Source of the DNA: Ceriagrion tenellum
Taxonomy: Eukaryota > Arthropoda > Insecta > Odonata > Coenagrionidae
Length of the DNA: 64,000 nt
Direction: 5' to 3'
Assembly: GCA_963169105.1 (NCBI GenBank)
Contig: OY720642.1
Location: forward strand, 80,082,716 to 80,146,715
In this document: piece by piece, positions 23,901 to 37,346 of the stretch
How the letters are laid out: every line of letters begins with the position of its first letter
Numbering within the stretch: position 1 is the stretch's first letter
The notes under the pieces: model-generated
Seen by the model: the letters and a program-made list of their open reading frames with translations, nothing else
What the model was told of the DNA's origin: nothing
Databases searched by the model: none
Program-made: the position numbers and the translations under genes

Positions 23901-26900
23901 AATTGATAATATTTTTTAATTCTCCGTAAAGCTGTTATCATTTTTTCGCATCAACATGACTGTCTAAGTATGAAGACGAGACTATAATGGCGCTAAGTAG
24001 ACTAGAATTTGTGCTTTATTTAATATATATTATCTTTTGTGTTGTATACATTATTTTTTAATGCCCTATCATAGATACTTACACCTCATCCCACTTAAAA
24101 TTCTCAGCTTGATTTTTTCCTAATGCTGTATGAATTAGTAGGATTTATCGTAGTGGTTATTCTAATCAGTAGCGGTATGTTATCCCGTGCGCTGCATGTT
24201 TGCAAGTTTATTAAGGTGTCTGGAGCGCGAATCGTGAGTCATTGAGTGCACATTTTTAATAACTTTTCAAGTAAGTTGGAAGAAGTTCTTGGGCTACTCC
24301 TCACTTAAGTACATCTATTTATACGCTGTAAATAACCATACGTTTGGTGATGTAAATGATGCAATAATTTGTCAATTGCATTTTCAATAAATGCAATCAA
24401 ATTTGCATCCCAATTATATAGCATTGTTATGACTCAAGTTTACAGTTCGTTATGCAAAATTTAAGCAAAAATCCTATGTTAATACGTATTTTTTATTCGG
24501 AATGATACCTTGACATTTATTAGGAAAAATTCAAATGATATAAAGTGTATTTTTTCGCTTTTAGGAGGAAATCTGTACTTATATCATCAAATTATTTCGA
24601 AATATATGCCAAGTGCCACAATGCTACGTGTTAAAATACCATTAAATTGCCGGAAACACAATCGATATCATACATTTTCGCTTTTGTCCATATGTATTAC
24701 TAATAAGTACGCATGCAAAGTTTCACATACATCTGTATATAACGATAACCGCCCGAATCACTTTAACATAGCTTTACCTAGTTCCTGGTAATCCCTGTAT
24801 CTTTCTCCTTACCGATTTTGGTCGTGACCTAGTGACCGGGGAGCGTGCAAAGTTTGACCTTGAACTGGGCGTTGAACGAATGCTGAATATAAATTGCTTG
24901 CGTACTTTGAGATTACAGGTGAATAAAATGGCAATTTTCCTCCGAGCCAGTGCCAGGAGCAATACGACAAACTACAAGCAAATTATTATTTATTAGTAAT
25001 ACAAGAAGAATCTTTGAATAATTTTTGCAACGTACCAGACTCACCAGAAATAATAGAAAAGTGACTCATGGTAAATAGGATAACTTAAAATAATTACAAA
25101 TTATTATCTAGTGCCTGGAGATTTAGCTACCCCATTAGGCTAGGCTGTATTTGAGGCGCCATCAATAAACATCTGGACGTCAGGTCACAAAAATAATCTC
25201 AACAACTTAGAGAATACTCGCACAAATAGCAGAATAAATATATGAAGGAAATAGCAGTTTGGTTTACCATAAAAATATAATTTCTTAGCGCGTAAATAAA
25301 AACAAATTGCTTGCAGCAAGAGATTTTTTAAATCCTTCTAAACTAGTGTATCAATAACTATTTCCTACTGTGGCTTAAGCCAGAGTTATAATCAATGATG
25401 TTCTGAATATTTTCCGGGAACAGTTTGAAAATTGTAGACCTCATATGAACATAACTGCGCTTAAATATTTTGGGGATGGAACTACCCTAGGTCACAATCT
25501 AAATAAACAGTCACCTCACTCCCATAAGCCCAATGGGAAATCGCTTTCCGCAGCCGCGCCCCCTTCCAGCAGCGCTTCCACGTTGCCAAATTTAGCTTAG
25601 CACGGAAAGAAGCGTGGCAACTACGCTTAAGTGGAATGTTAAAAATTATCCCGCGTTTATAATACGAGGAGGAGAAGTGAATGCTGCTTTTTCTAACCAA
25701 AGAGTGTATTTCTTCTACATATTTCAGATTCCATTTTGTTATAATTCAGGATAGGCTACTTAAGGATGCAGGTAATGCTGATTTTATTAAATAAATATTT
25801 TTGTGAGATAAGAGTTAAATATTTTTTTATTTGTACTAAGGAACATAATTTACCTTTCTATATTTATGTAGGAATGATTTTAATCTAAACAATTTATCAA
25901 ATTATTTCTTAAACAGTATGCATATCATTTAAAATTTTGCAGAAAACCTATACATAAGTTATCGTAATTAGATCCATTAGACTTAATAATACCTTTCTCA
26001 AGAATAATTGTGGAGTTTAGAATGAAAAATCACAAGGATCTCCATTGTAGGAAAACAAAACATTATTAAGTCTATAACAATTATTGCACTTCACCGGATC
26101 GTGATGCAGAAGGTCCATTATGCCGGTGCTTCAGCCACAGCCTCCCTCGTTGTGGATAGGATGGAATTCGATCAAATCGTAAACCGTTCATCCAAGTTGA
26201 GTTTTTGCATCGCACAATTCAGCAAAAATTACCGCCGCCTTTTTTCGGCATCTTTTTTTCATTTCAGCGTTTCTAGCGAATCCAACGCTTTTATCTCATA
26301 CAACTCTAAACAAGAGCGGTGTTGTAGTTACTAATATGTTATATTTGGTTGTTACTATGCTATATTTACTTGGTAGTTATGTACTTCTGCATAAACAATT
26401 CCCGTTACCTACGTGTGCCTCCCGCTTTAAGTATGAAAATCGCTAACATATAAGTCAAAAAAGAGTGTGTGTACTTATTTATTCGTGCGTATTTCAATTA
26501 AAATGTATCACGCATTCTTAAAAAAATAAAATAATTATACTTCCATATTAAACGTTTCTTTGACTGTCTTTCACTTCAAGGATAATAATTATATTGACTT
26601 GCGTCCTTTCAGCCTACTGATTTCCATTTCTCGGCTAGCCGAGATGACTGTTTCTTTAGACTGTGCCTACTAGTAGGTAATCCATATGTAGTTCCCTGTT
26701 GGTTCAATGGGCGTGGCTTTTAAAATATTTTAGTGGTACTATGGGACCTTCCGTATAATAGCTTCAGTATTTGATAATAATATAGATTTCAAAGGAAGCA
26801 TCTAGTGCAATTGAAGTTTTTGGAGGGAAGCATCATAAGTATTTTTATCTCTACTTATTTTTACTATTACCTTTTGGGAAAGAGCAGCAGGTCGTAGAGC

Positions 26901-28349
26901 TTTACGATATGTACCATCCCTAGCAGACCAATCCCTAGCTTAATTTGAAATGTACCAAAGCATAGCAAATATTGCTAAAGAACTCTATATAACACTAGTT
27001 TCAATAAAAGTCTTGTATATGGTTTAATCTTAAACTATTAAACTAACTATTTCCGTATGTGTGCTTGTATTTTTTTCTCGAATATGGCTCAAACGACTTT
27101 GATAAAATGTTGGAAAATATTAGAGTCAAATTTTTAAAATTGACCTATATGCAACGCAACAAACAATTAAAGTAAAAAAAGAAGATTCAACAGTATACAT
27201 AGAGAAACATACATTTTATGTAGAATGGAACGATTATACTGAGTAATTACTTTTAGGAAGTGGCTATACAGCTGTTGTAAACGTCTCCTTAACGTCCTCC
27301 CAAAAAACGGAATTTCCACTTTAACAGGCTATCTCAGACGCAGTCAAAACGTGTTTTTATGTTATTTGAAACAGCAACTACAACTTCTTTCAGTGCACGC
27401 TTATCATTGCTGTCAAAAGTGACGATTTTGTTGAAGTTTAACCAATTTTTAAGTTTGTTGAAGTTTAACCAATAATTTAAGCCGTCCTCAATTCAATGCT
27501 GAATTTCTCAGTTCTGTAGAAATGGCCGACTTTCCACCACACGAAATAAATCCCAAAAAATGCAATAATAATTTTCGAATATCATATAAATTCAATTATG
27601 ATATGAACGTAAACATCTTAAAACTATCAAAAATATGTCATATTAACTAATCTATAAAATTACTAAATTAATATTTATCAAAAGCCAATACGCATGTAAG
27701 ATCTGATATTTCGTTGTAAGGAGAAAAGGTGTCGATTAAGATTCTTTGATTAGTAGCGCTACATCTTCGGGGCAAGAAAGTCTTTCAGTTGGTAACCCTA
27801 TTAACATTCACTCCGTGCTTCCCACCCAGCAGGTGGTCTCCTCCTCATTTCGTAGATGTCAATCGAAAAAATATAGAACAGAAAAGAAGTTTTATAGGAT
27901 GTCACGAAATACCCCATTTTAATTAAGAGCAAACCTATCCTGTTCCATGGAATTTGTCAAAGTGATGTGAATCATTCGTTCCCAGAAATCGCTCATTTTG
28001 CGGTGAAAAACAAGCGTGGGACTGCGAGCGGCGTTTCATAAATGATAGCCCCTCCCCTTTCACCCTAACTGCCTCACCAGCCGTTGCCCTCGTTCCTTTC
28101 CCTCATCCCCGTCTCCCCTACAACCCACATAATGATTCTGTCCGTGGAGTCTGCAGAGCAGCAGTCAATCCTTCACCTGATTCCAACGAAAGTTCTCTGG
28201 CTGCCTGCCAGAGGGGACCAGGAAAAAAATTGTCTCAGGTAGTGACGGCGGAGCAAATGAAGAGTGAGAGTGAACTTTTACCTAATAACTCACCATCGAA
28301 TTAGTCATCAGCTATGTTTATCGGTAAAGTAATGCTTTTTTACTCTCCA
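20926..28349. other. 7.4 kb without recognised genes or elements
   Basis: Many short frames (60-108 codons) on both strands, none with a family motif. The longest, 108 codons at 21769-22095 (+), is AT-rich and unrecognised. Oppositely oriented frames at 22626-23074 overlap and are probably chance. A short duplicated phrase TTGTTGAAGTTTAACCAAT occurs twice near 27430-27470. Regulatory or intronic sequence cannot be excluded. Confidence 0.45.
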
Positions 28350-28439
28350 GAGGGATTGTGTTTGAATCTCTCGAGTTAATCTGGACCACGTAACTGAGGA
28401 GTCACGTGATACAGCAACGAACGGTTTGAGATTTAGGTG
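28350..28439 (+). repeat. Inverted-repeat arm A around a LINE remnant
   Basis: 90 bp whose reverse complement lies at 29198-29287 at about 90% identity by eye. Shared blocks: TTGTGTTTGAATC, CTCGAGTTAATCT, GACCACGTAACT.AGGAGTCACG and GGTTTGAGATTTAGGTG. Confidence 0.85.
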
Positions 28440-28568
28440 AGTTTCACTTCCTCAGATGGATATCTTAAGCGTCTGGAACGTGGTTTATTGTCTCTAATCG
28501 GGATTTAATAATCCATTTACAATTTTGCCTAGAGAAAGACTGGGTTTAGAATGCTACGTGAGATTTTT

Positions 28569-29195
28569 TCATAATAATAATATTTATTTGCCTCTATGAT
28601 CCTTTACAATAAAATTGCATGATATAAGGCACGTAAAATATACAATCATATAGTACAACAGAGTTACATGGCAAGTATTCAAAGAATGTCACAAGTCAAG
28701 TAGTATTAAAAAATTCATTCACAGAATAAAAAAGCTTTTCACACAGAAAGGCCTTTATTCTCTTCACAAATTCAGATTTTGAATCAATTACTTTAAGGTC
28801 ATCAGGCAGCTTGTTGAAAATCCTCAACCCCATGGTTTTGGGTGCCATTGAAGCTCCATTAGTCCTAACATATGAGATGTGGAAATTCCTATTACCTCTG
28901 GTATCATAACTATGCATATCTGAGTTCTTTACAGCATCAAAATAATCACACTTGACCCAGGTGACTACTGATAAGATATACAAGCATGGAAGGGGAAGAA
29001 TTCCCAATTTCCTAAATATTGGGCGACAATGAGCCCGATATTGCTCTTTAGCGATTAGCCGAACAATCCTTTTCTGGATTATGAATATCTTAGTAGCATG
29101 ACTGGAGGACCCCCAAAATATAATATCAGGCCTTATATTAGAGTAAAACTCGCCATAATACATGATCAATAAGACACTGATTCATATGGTCCAAA
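28569..29195 (-). pseudogene. Jockey-like LINE RT C-terminus with 3' tail
   Basis: A 157-codon open frame (29169-28696, entered without a true ATG) carries the C-terminus of a LINE reverse transcriptase. It reads YYGEFYSNIRPDIIFWGSSS, RIVRLIAKEQYRAHCRPIF, LGILPLPCLYILSVV, HSYDTRGNRNFHI and MGLRIFNKLPDDLK, in the order seen in jockey-type elements. The frame is intact to its natural stop, unusually well preserved for this window. The catalytic palm and the endonuclease are absent. The 3' UTR runs to about 28569 and ends in AATAAATATTATTATTATG on the minus strand. The piece fills the loop between two 90-bp inverted arms (28350-28439 and 29198-29287). Confidence 0.88.
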
Positions 29196-29197
29196 TA

Positions 29198-29287
29198 CAC
29201 CTAAATCTCAAACCATTCGTTGTTATACCGCGTGACTCCTTAGTTACGTGGTCGAGATTAACTCGAGTGATTCAAACACAACCCCTC
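29198..29287 (-). repeat. Inverted-repeat arm B around a LINE remnant
   Basis: Reverse complement of arm A at 28350-28439. Its inner edge lies within a few bases of the 5' truncation point of the LINE fragment. Confidence 0.85.
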
Positions 29288-29395
29288 AAGAATGCAATAT
29301 GAAAATATTGATGATAAATAATTCCTAGTATGCGAAAGGAAAAAGCTCAATGCATAAAACACTAAAGGATCAGTATAAATTATAAATGACTCCAC

Positions 29396-29940
29396 TTAAG
29401 GTTGTTTGAGCAAAATATCATTTCACCTAGAAATTGAAGATTTCTGTCTTATTTTAATAAAAATATCTCACCCTTCCAAAGATACCAAAACATCAGCCCC
29501 TAACCGAACTACTTTCCGAGATATATACCAAAATAAACACGCCATTTTACATTAGAAATCCACTCCTGAGAGACGTTATTGAAAAATGTGGAATTTATAA
29601 CACCTAGATCACGTCAAAAACGAAAAGCCTGTAGTTTTTTTTGTTTTCTCAAACATTAAAAAAAATTATATTTTCACTGCTGTAGTTTCTTTCAGAATCA
29701 CAAATAACCTTCCGTTTTGAAGGAATTTCAAACGTACCGCGCGAAAAATTATTCAAATTAAAGACTTATATAGATATTTTTGTTTAATTTATTAGAATTT
29801 CAGTCATGTAAAAGCATACCATTCCACTATTAATAATTTCATATTTTATCCATGCTTCCTAAATCTGCTGAAATTAAAACGTATCATTCGAAGGTGGTCT
29901 CCATTATGACAAGGGAACTATCTTGCTCAAACTATCTTAA
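29396..29940 (-). mobile_element. TTAA-ended nonautonomous element, copy A
   Basis: 545 bp, bounded by TTAA on both sides, with inverted ends TTAAGGTTGTTTGAGCAA and TTAAGATAGTTTGAGCAA. The interior is non-coding. It shares subterminal and internal blocks with copies at 37347, 56606 and 61894 (CATAATGGAGACC, ATGAAATTTTTA-like AT tracts, ATGTAAAAG, ATTGATTTCTAG). The bases next to TTAA differ between copies, which suggests TTAA is the target. That is piggyBac-like behaviour, but the inner end (GGTAGTTTGAGC) is not the usual piggyBac CCY, so the superfamily is open. Confidence 0.8.
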
Positions 29941-31930
29941 ATGACACAGCAAATGCTTGTCATCAGGTTTTCGACTTACGTACTAGGACCAAGTTCTGCA
30001 TATAGAGGTATCTCATAACTGAGCTTACAAACATATGTTCGAGAATTTCCCATGAGATAGATATTAGGGTCGGCAATTCAATGACTGTTCCTCATCCCCG
30101 CTCTAAAATTGGGTGTTACATTGGCAATTTTTAGTCCCTATCTACAACGTGTTCTTCCATGAATTTCCCAAATATTATCCGCAAAGAGGAGGCTATTTCT
30201 GCTACTAGTTTTCTATTCACGCGGGAAGTAATTTCTTTAGGACCGGGTAACTTATTTGGACTGATACGATTGGAAAGTTCTAATTACTAGAACCAAATAA
30301 GACAATTGAATATATTAATAGCAGTTTTACTCAGAGAAATGCAAGATTTCCCCATTGGGAAACTGTAACTGTCCAGGAATCAACCATAGCTGTCCAAGAA
30401 TCACAATTTATGGAACTTGCTAATTTTTCTCATTTATAAACACGTAAATTATGAAATAATGAAAGGAAATACCCTCTCCATTATTTAAATCAAATTTCGG
30501 TGAGTTTCTCTGTCTGTGTATCCATAAAAATTCCTTCCCACAAGAAAATATGTACACGTATTGTGTCCATTTTATTTGCTGCAGTCTTCTATCTTTTTGG
30601 CGATGGCTTGTTTTCATAGTACCAGGCATACATATCAACATAAATCGAATTTTCGGTCCATATAATCAAATATCTCGAATATTCAATCCTTGGCCTAAGT
30701 GATTCAGTATCGACAAGTGGGTGTGATGTGCAATCCGTCGAATGCTAAGAGAGACAAGTGTTCGTCGGAAAAAACTTAACGCATTAAGTAACGATATAGG
30801 TTTCAAGTTAAAGATTGAGAAGTCTCAAATTCTTGGTGTAAACCATTGGAGAAGGTATGAAAAATTTTGCCCAAAATATCCGTTCGTTATGTAGCTACTT
30901 TTAATTATGCTATTAAAGCAGCGCACGTTAATCGTTGTATGTACAAGTGTATATTGAGCGACCGTGGTGTATCCTTCAGTGCGGAAAAAATCGAGATGTA
31001 TCTTGTCGACCTCCAATTAATGACGCGTTCCTCTCGAGGAAATCAAAGTTAAAATCAACCAAAATTTGTGAATCTTTGACTGTATATTTGTGATTTTGAA
31101 TGTAAAAAAAGAAGTTTTTAAAAACTAAATTTTTATTTTACTTTTCTCTATCCGTAACGATTACATTGATTTTCCATTAACTGTGATACAAAATCTCAGG
31201 AGTTGATAATATTTTTAACTTGCTTGAAGTGATAATCATGTACTGGAAAGGTAATGGAACCATTTTGAAAATACTGCTGGTATTTTCTCCTAATATTCCT
31301 TATTTTTCTAATTAATCCTTATTCTATTTATAAGTATTATCTTAAAGCCCTCATTTTTGTAAAAAAATAATTCCTCTGATACTTAGAAACAATTCATGAA
31401 ACCATTTTTGAGCTCTCATTTGTAATTTGGACTTCAATTTTGGAACATACTCACGGAAATACGTAAGACTTTTTAGGCGATTGTTTTGTAAATCGGAGGA
31501 CTTTTTCCCGCACTCTCATAATGATTATATCCAAATCCACTCAAATTCAAATGTAATGTAAAACTATGTCGCAAATGTATTGCTCTATTAATGTCAATTA
31601 GATGGGATCTTTGTTGGCCTGTATTAAGAGGCAATTCGTGATGAAATAAATATGTACAGTGTTTTGAAAAAGAGCATTACAAAATTATGTAGCAGTGCCT
31701 GAACACGTTTGTATGTAGTGTATCGCTTTTTGGTGAAAGAGGTGGACTGTTACAAACCCGGGAAAGTTTTCTATACAGGACTGATAGGAGCAGAATGCAG
31801 TGGAAACTCAGTGCTCGAGTAAGATGCTGAAGATAGAAGGATATGGTTAGAAACGCGGAGAAGTCAATGTATGAGATACGGATCAATATATGAGGAGAAA
31901 GTCATGAGTAGTCATACGCGCGAGAAATTC
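29941..31930. other. Unassigned DNA
   Basis: No gene or element recognised. Frames at 30420-30641, 30825-31052 and 31677-31886 are short and motif-free. Confidence 0.4.
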
Positions 31931-32030
31931 ATACGCGTCATCATCAGTGCACCTGATGATGACGCGTATAATGATATGAACATTTGTACCTGATGATGAC
32001 GCTTTAAATGTTGAAACGCTTTAGCTAAGG
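31931..32030. repeat. Perfect 17-bp hairpin and CTGATGATGACGC repeat
   Basis: ATACGCGTCATCATCAG (31931-31947) and its exact reverse complement (31953-31969) enclose the 5-base loop TGCAC. About 30 bp on, the right stem sequence CCTGATGATGACGC is repeated (31991-32004) and leads into TTTAAATGTTGAAACGC. The layout resembles the hairpin elements at 42421-42604 and 47641-47773, which share a GATGATG...GAAAC core. Confidence 0.75.
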
Positions 32031-32059
32031 AAATGATTGAATAGAAGGCTGCAGTTAAA

Positions 32060-32816
32060 TAATCTTAGTAGTAAATGGCTAATGATGATGATGCTTGGAT
32101 GCGATTTCTATCAAAAAAATCAGTTTCATATCATTTTTATTCCTCCTCTGAGGTAGCCGAGCTGTAAACCTGATATGAGTGAAAAGATTCAGAGCTTTGA
32201 CGTTTACATCTATAGAAGAAGTCATCTCACTAGGAAATTAAAGAAAAATCATCCCTTCTCCATTTCCCTCTTCATCGGCCATAAATCCCTTTCGTACCTT
32301 TTCTTGGTATATAATCTCTTATTCCACTCTTCTCCTTTTCTGGTTAATAGCGGGTGTGTGTCCTGGGTCATTAAAAAAATTCTATCAAAGGCACGAAATG
32401 GGACTCAAGGTTCATCGAAAAATGTCAATGGAAGTGTTTGGTCCTTTCGCACACGCCGAGTAATATTTTTTTTCACAGTCAATTCTTTGGGAATTTCCAT
32501 TTCGGATTCAATTATTTCTCCTTTCTTTGAGCCTTTATTCGCTTTATTCCATGCGAAGAGCTTTTACTGTTTGGTCCGTTCAAATTTGTCGGAAGCGTTC
32601 TTTGATCACTGCCTTCAGTGTTAGCATTCGTCATTTGTGAGCGGTCTATTTGATGCGATTTGATGACAAGGTTGTTTCTTTGACTAAGGTAATTAAATAA
32701 TTAATAAAGGAATCAAAGCAGGGCAAATATAAAGAATTGAAATATCAAGTGAAACGTAGCATTTGTTTTTTTTAGGAAAACATTTTTCTTTACACATTTC
32801 CACGATAATGACTACT
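32060..32816. other. Unassigned DNA with a 149-codon frame
   Basis: Contains a plus-strand frame of 149 codons at 32175-32624. Its composition (rich in F, S, K; no domain motif) and the lack of any exon-like context make chance the best explanation. Confidence 0.35.
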
Positions 32817-33323
32817 TTTACCAATCGATCTCAGATTTATCTGACCGCGTCAGTTTGGTATGGTAAACGATACGGGCTAGTGGGATCGATCTGAGAAGCG
32901 GGCCGCCTCGACCCGCTTACTCAGCCAGTCTGATATTTCAGCTCGATCTGAACCAGTGGGTCGCTGGCGCTCAGTAATCTTTTGGTTGTAATTTGAAATC
33001 AAAATTTAACTGTTATTATTCACGGTTTGTGTTGTAACCAGTTGTAACAAGAGTGTAGTCATGGTGAGTGATGTGACATTGTTGATATCGTAGCACATCG
33101 CAATTCTACCTCCAATTGAGCAATTCTGTTCGCTCGGAATGCGGCTGATCATTTTCAACTCTGCACTTGTTTACATACCTGGTCAATCGTGCTTCAACTG
33201 GTTGATTCCATTGTTCGATATCGATATTTTCAGTCCGTGTTGGTATACCAGGCGATCTCAGTCAGCTCTCTTGGAATTTTCAGATCGGTCCGAGTTCAGA
33301 TCGATCTGAGATCGATTGGTAAA
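32817..33323. mobile_element. Miniature inverted-repeat element with 28-bp ends
   Basis: Left end TTTACCAATCGATCTCAGAT and right end ATCTGAGATCGATTGGTAAA are mirror images, extending to 28 bp with two mismatches. The 507-bp interior is non-coding and rich in further GATCTGA / TCAGATC motifs. I could not find a convincing target-site duplication, so the superfamily is unknown. Confidence 0.75.
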
Positions 33324-35888
33324 CGTAGGGAATATCTAAATATCTCAAAATCAGATCCTATTTGAATTATTTAATTTGAATTTTTTATTAATTTAAAACT
33401 TAAATTCAAGGTTAATTGAAGGTTGAAGGTTCGGAAGAGGTATTAATGATGGTTTCAACCGGTGACTGCGAGGTGCTAAGAGAAATGGAGTGCTAACCTT
33501 TTTCTTCGGATAATCTTTGTTTCCGACTCCGACCATCCTCTTGCTATAGTACTTGTGTCTCCTTTCCCATGACATGACGAGCCACGATCGACTAGCTTTC
33601 CTATTTTTGTTCTGTGATTCTTTTACAGTTATGGACTTTCAATTTAACTACCACCTTTCCTCATCCATCGAGGCTCCCAGTGGAATCCGCTTCCTCTGAC
33701 CCGTAAATGTCTTCAGTCGCGATTTATCCGGTGCAATGTCAACAGTTCCGTATGGACTAACTTTCCAGATAAACTCGATTTTCACGAGAGCCATAGAAAC
33801 GGGGTCAGAAAATCGGGGAATATTTTTGCTCAGCTAGGGCAAATGTCTCCACCAAAATTCTCTGCGGTAATGGGACTGATGCAAAGGAATACCGAGTAAT
33901 AACGGAGGTCGAACGCCGCAAGTTGAGAAGTTGCATTGTAAAAAACAGTAAAGGAAAAAATTGGCGCTCAAAATAAGCCCTGGTGGGTTATCATGACTAT
34001 CTAAAAATGTTTATTCCTTAAAATTCAATTGGTGCATTCCATTTTTCAAAGACGACTGTTTTTTCAATTGATAATCATCCGAATTAAATAATCATATTAT
34101 GTCAGTTATGCGATGATTAATACCATGCAAGATGATTATGAAAAGAGTGTGCACTAATTTTGCTTGTAATGTAACGTTTAACTCTCTGTTTTTATTTAAT
34201 TCATTATTACATAACCTTAGTTTTCCGTAATATTTCCGAATACTAAGACACATTTGAACTCTCAATATTTTACGCTGTAAAGCAATCGCTATAATTTTCC
34301 TGTATTTTCTCTTTCACTAATGGTTTATCATTTGCTGTAGTTTTACGCCTATAGTTGTATTAATTTAAGTTATTAATTTATAGTTTTGAAGGCTTATTCA
34401 TAGTTTTCATTTAACAACAACTTTAGAATACTGCATTCGAGAACCTTTCAATTATTCTCTAACTGTAAATATTTTAATAGTTTTTTTCTCCCATTTCGCC
34501 ACGTTAGTTTTCAGTTTTTTCCCTTTTTAGCGGGTATAATCAATTTATATCTTAAATCATCAATACCAAGATTCTCTCCCACCTTTCTGGTATATTTCTA
34601 GTTTCCTTCTCTTTTTTACATGAATATTATTTGGTAGTTGAGCTGGGCCACATTTAAGGCAGCATGTAATCAGGTGGATCCTCGCTTCTAGAAGCCCTGA
34701 TACTAGCGTGTTTTTTTCCTTCCCATTTTTCTGTATTAAAGATTTCATTGGACGTCTTCTTTTGGTTGGAAATTGAAAAAAATTGTAAATTCCACAAAAT
34801 ATTTATACTGATGACCTAGGTTCCGTCACTTGGCGACGTCATAACGTTAATTTATTCCACAAAGTTACGCTATAAACCATCACCTTTTCTTTGATCTTGG
34901 AGGGAAAATTGATTATTCTACTTTAATTCACGACTCTTTGCCTCTCTGAAAGAATAGAAAAAGTCGATAAAGTGAAGGAGCATAGTAAATATCTGTAACT
35001 AATGGTAGAGGATAGAGATCGTGCCAGTTGGTAGATTCTTTCACAAGTCTCATGCGAAATATTTTGGAGTGCCATTATTGTCTAGGGTATGACTAGTGGC
35101 CCTGGGTAAGCCTTCCCTTATCTACTGGGAAAATTTACGAGCGGTACCAGGTTAATCTTCGTCCTTATCTGTCAATCCGCCCTTTAAGATGAGGATTCTA
35201 GTTGGGTGAATCTATGTATAGCAATGATGTACCTTTTTTCTCTCTCGAGCAGGTAATGAGCGAGTATTCCTCGCTGTTCTCCTCACCCCAATTCCCATAT
35301 TTGCTTAAATTCCTACCTTATTTCCGTACACAATGGAATTATAACTCACCCGAGAACTTCAGTTCCAGTTTCAACTATAAGTTTTCCAAGTCTTCAGGCT
35401 AAGTCGTCAAGCGTCGCTCACCGAGGTCGAGAATGACTGACGACGGCGAGTATGTGCGAAGGGTTGGAGATGGAAGGCAACCATTGGATTCCAGTCTTTG
35501 TTCCTGCCCAGCAAAGCGTGACGCCATGTGCTCAATAGACACTCGGTTTACAGCCCTCTCGACGCACCCACAAAATGAGTTAGGAAAACTCATTTCCGCC
35601 GAGGAAATTGTAGGGTAGTCCTGAAGGCGAGGAGAATGCAGTTGTAGCTACCGCCTAAACCATATCGCGCAAATGGGTTGAAATATCAGCGCAGTTAGGT
35701 TGGCATATCACCAGATGCCAGCATTTAAGTTTTTGAGAATTGAATTTATAGGCGATAACGTGCGGTAGAATATGAGGCATTATATCGTGATGTGTTTACG
35801 TACTCAGAATCAGCGTGAATCCTTTATTCCCCGTTGAGATATCATTTTACGACCCACTCGTGGGTGGGCAGTTTAGCGGTGGGCAATT
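33324..35888. other. Unassigned DNA
   Basis: No gene recognised. Just before the next element, a 15-16 bp phrase GGTGGGCAGTTTAGC / GGTGGGCAATTTAGC is directly duplicated at about 35863-35893. Confidence 0.4.
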
Positions 35889-36376
35889 TAGCGCTGTGCG
35901 AATCAGGGATTTTCATTTCGAATCGAATCGAATATCCCACATAAATTTCGTATCGAAACGAATTTTTTTTAAATATTCTTTAGCGAATCGAATCATCCTA
36001 TAAAATTAGCTTGCGAATAGAATTCAAAGCTATATAAAATGCAAAAGCTTATGTGCAGTTAAAGTAATAAAGATTTTTTACAATATTATATGGCCTTACA
36101 GTAGCTTATATATCTATAGCGGCACAAAGAAGAGCATAGAATAAAATGTGGTCGTATAAATTTTCGTTTCGCGTGTGGAAAACATCGTCTAAACGGACGG
36201 CGCACCATTTTTGGAATGAGCGCCATGTTTGAATGCCTGCAACGATTTGAAGACGAATCTATCAGATTCGAATATTTCGAATCATTCAATTTCGAAGCAT
36301 CCCGATTCGCAGGCGAATCGAATTAAGCCTGATTTGAGTCGATTTGAATCGATTTCGAAATATTTGCACAGCTCTA
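35889..36376. mobile_element. hAT-like miniature element rich in TTCGAATCG
   Basis: The left end TAGCGCTGTGCGAAT and right end ATTTGCACAGCTCTA form an imperfect inverted repeat of about 15 bp. Both subterminal regions are dense in TTTCGAATCGAATCG-type motifs. The architecture and TAG..CTGTGC ends resemble arthropod hAT miniature elements, but no clean 8-bp duplication is visible. Confidence 0.65.
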
Positions 36377-37346
36377 CCTAAATGTAATTCCAGCCGTGCT
36401 AATGTCAATAGGAATACATACACGTATTCATATAAGGAATAATGTCGATCTTTTGGTTGAAAGTGTTAAATGTGTGCTTTAATTATTTACAGTTTTGTAG
36501 GCTTCAAGTCATTATTTTCGATACTATTAAAGAAGAAATGTGGTATAGATACAGGCTTCTCACTCATTTATTTACGTTAAATTTATTGGACTCTCAAATA
36601 TCATTTCTTGCTCCTCGGCTGCTGCTGAACATACACGTTATTCAATTTTACGGCCTTTCCGTTCCCTCTCGATAAGAGCACTTTCAGTAATCAGTACCTT
36701 CTAGCTCACCGACAATATACGTCACTGTAACTTCTTCACGTCAAACATCGTTTAGAAAGCGGATAAATGTTCTATTGTTAATTTTTTCTTTCTAATGGAT
36801 CAGGCAAAGATTAATAATATTATTTTCACTGCAAAAATTTAATTATGATTGGGTGGAAGAGTGAGATTTCCTCACCTCACTGAACTCTCAAAATCCTGAG
36901 AAGCGTTGTTTTTTCTCTAGTTCTCAATCCTTTTAGCAGTTATTATTGTATAAAAATCTGAATAATTTCATTTTTATTAAAATGATAAAAAACTGCAGAA
37001 TTTTGACTTCAATTATGGCAGTAATTTGCTAATGGCTTTCAAAAATAGATGGTAAGATACCTTTATTTTATTTTTATTCAATTTCGCAGGACTTTTCGCT
37101 TCATCAATAACGGTTTTACTTAAAAGTTCAAACATTCTTTCTCGTTGAAATTGACGTATTTCCACTGGAATTAGAGCAATCTCCATTGAGACCAATTTTA
37201 AAATTTTTACTTTACCAAAAAGCCTGAATTAAAGTAAAACCAGCCTGAAACCCTATTTTATTTCCATCTCAGTTTAGAAAATGCCCTTCAAAGATGCTAT
37301 ATTCACGTTTTCAGAAAATTTGGAATATGTGACCATGAAGCCCATC
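36377..37346. other. Unassigned DNA
   Basis: AT-rich, no motif-bearing frame. Confidence 0.4.

Noticed and set aside
32175..32624. 149-codon frame as a possible host gene
   Set aside because: No motif, biased low-complexity composition and no exon-like context.
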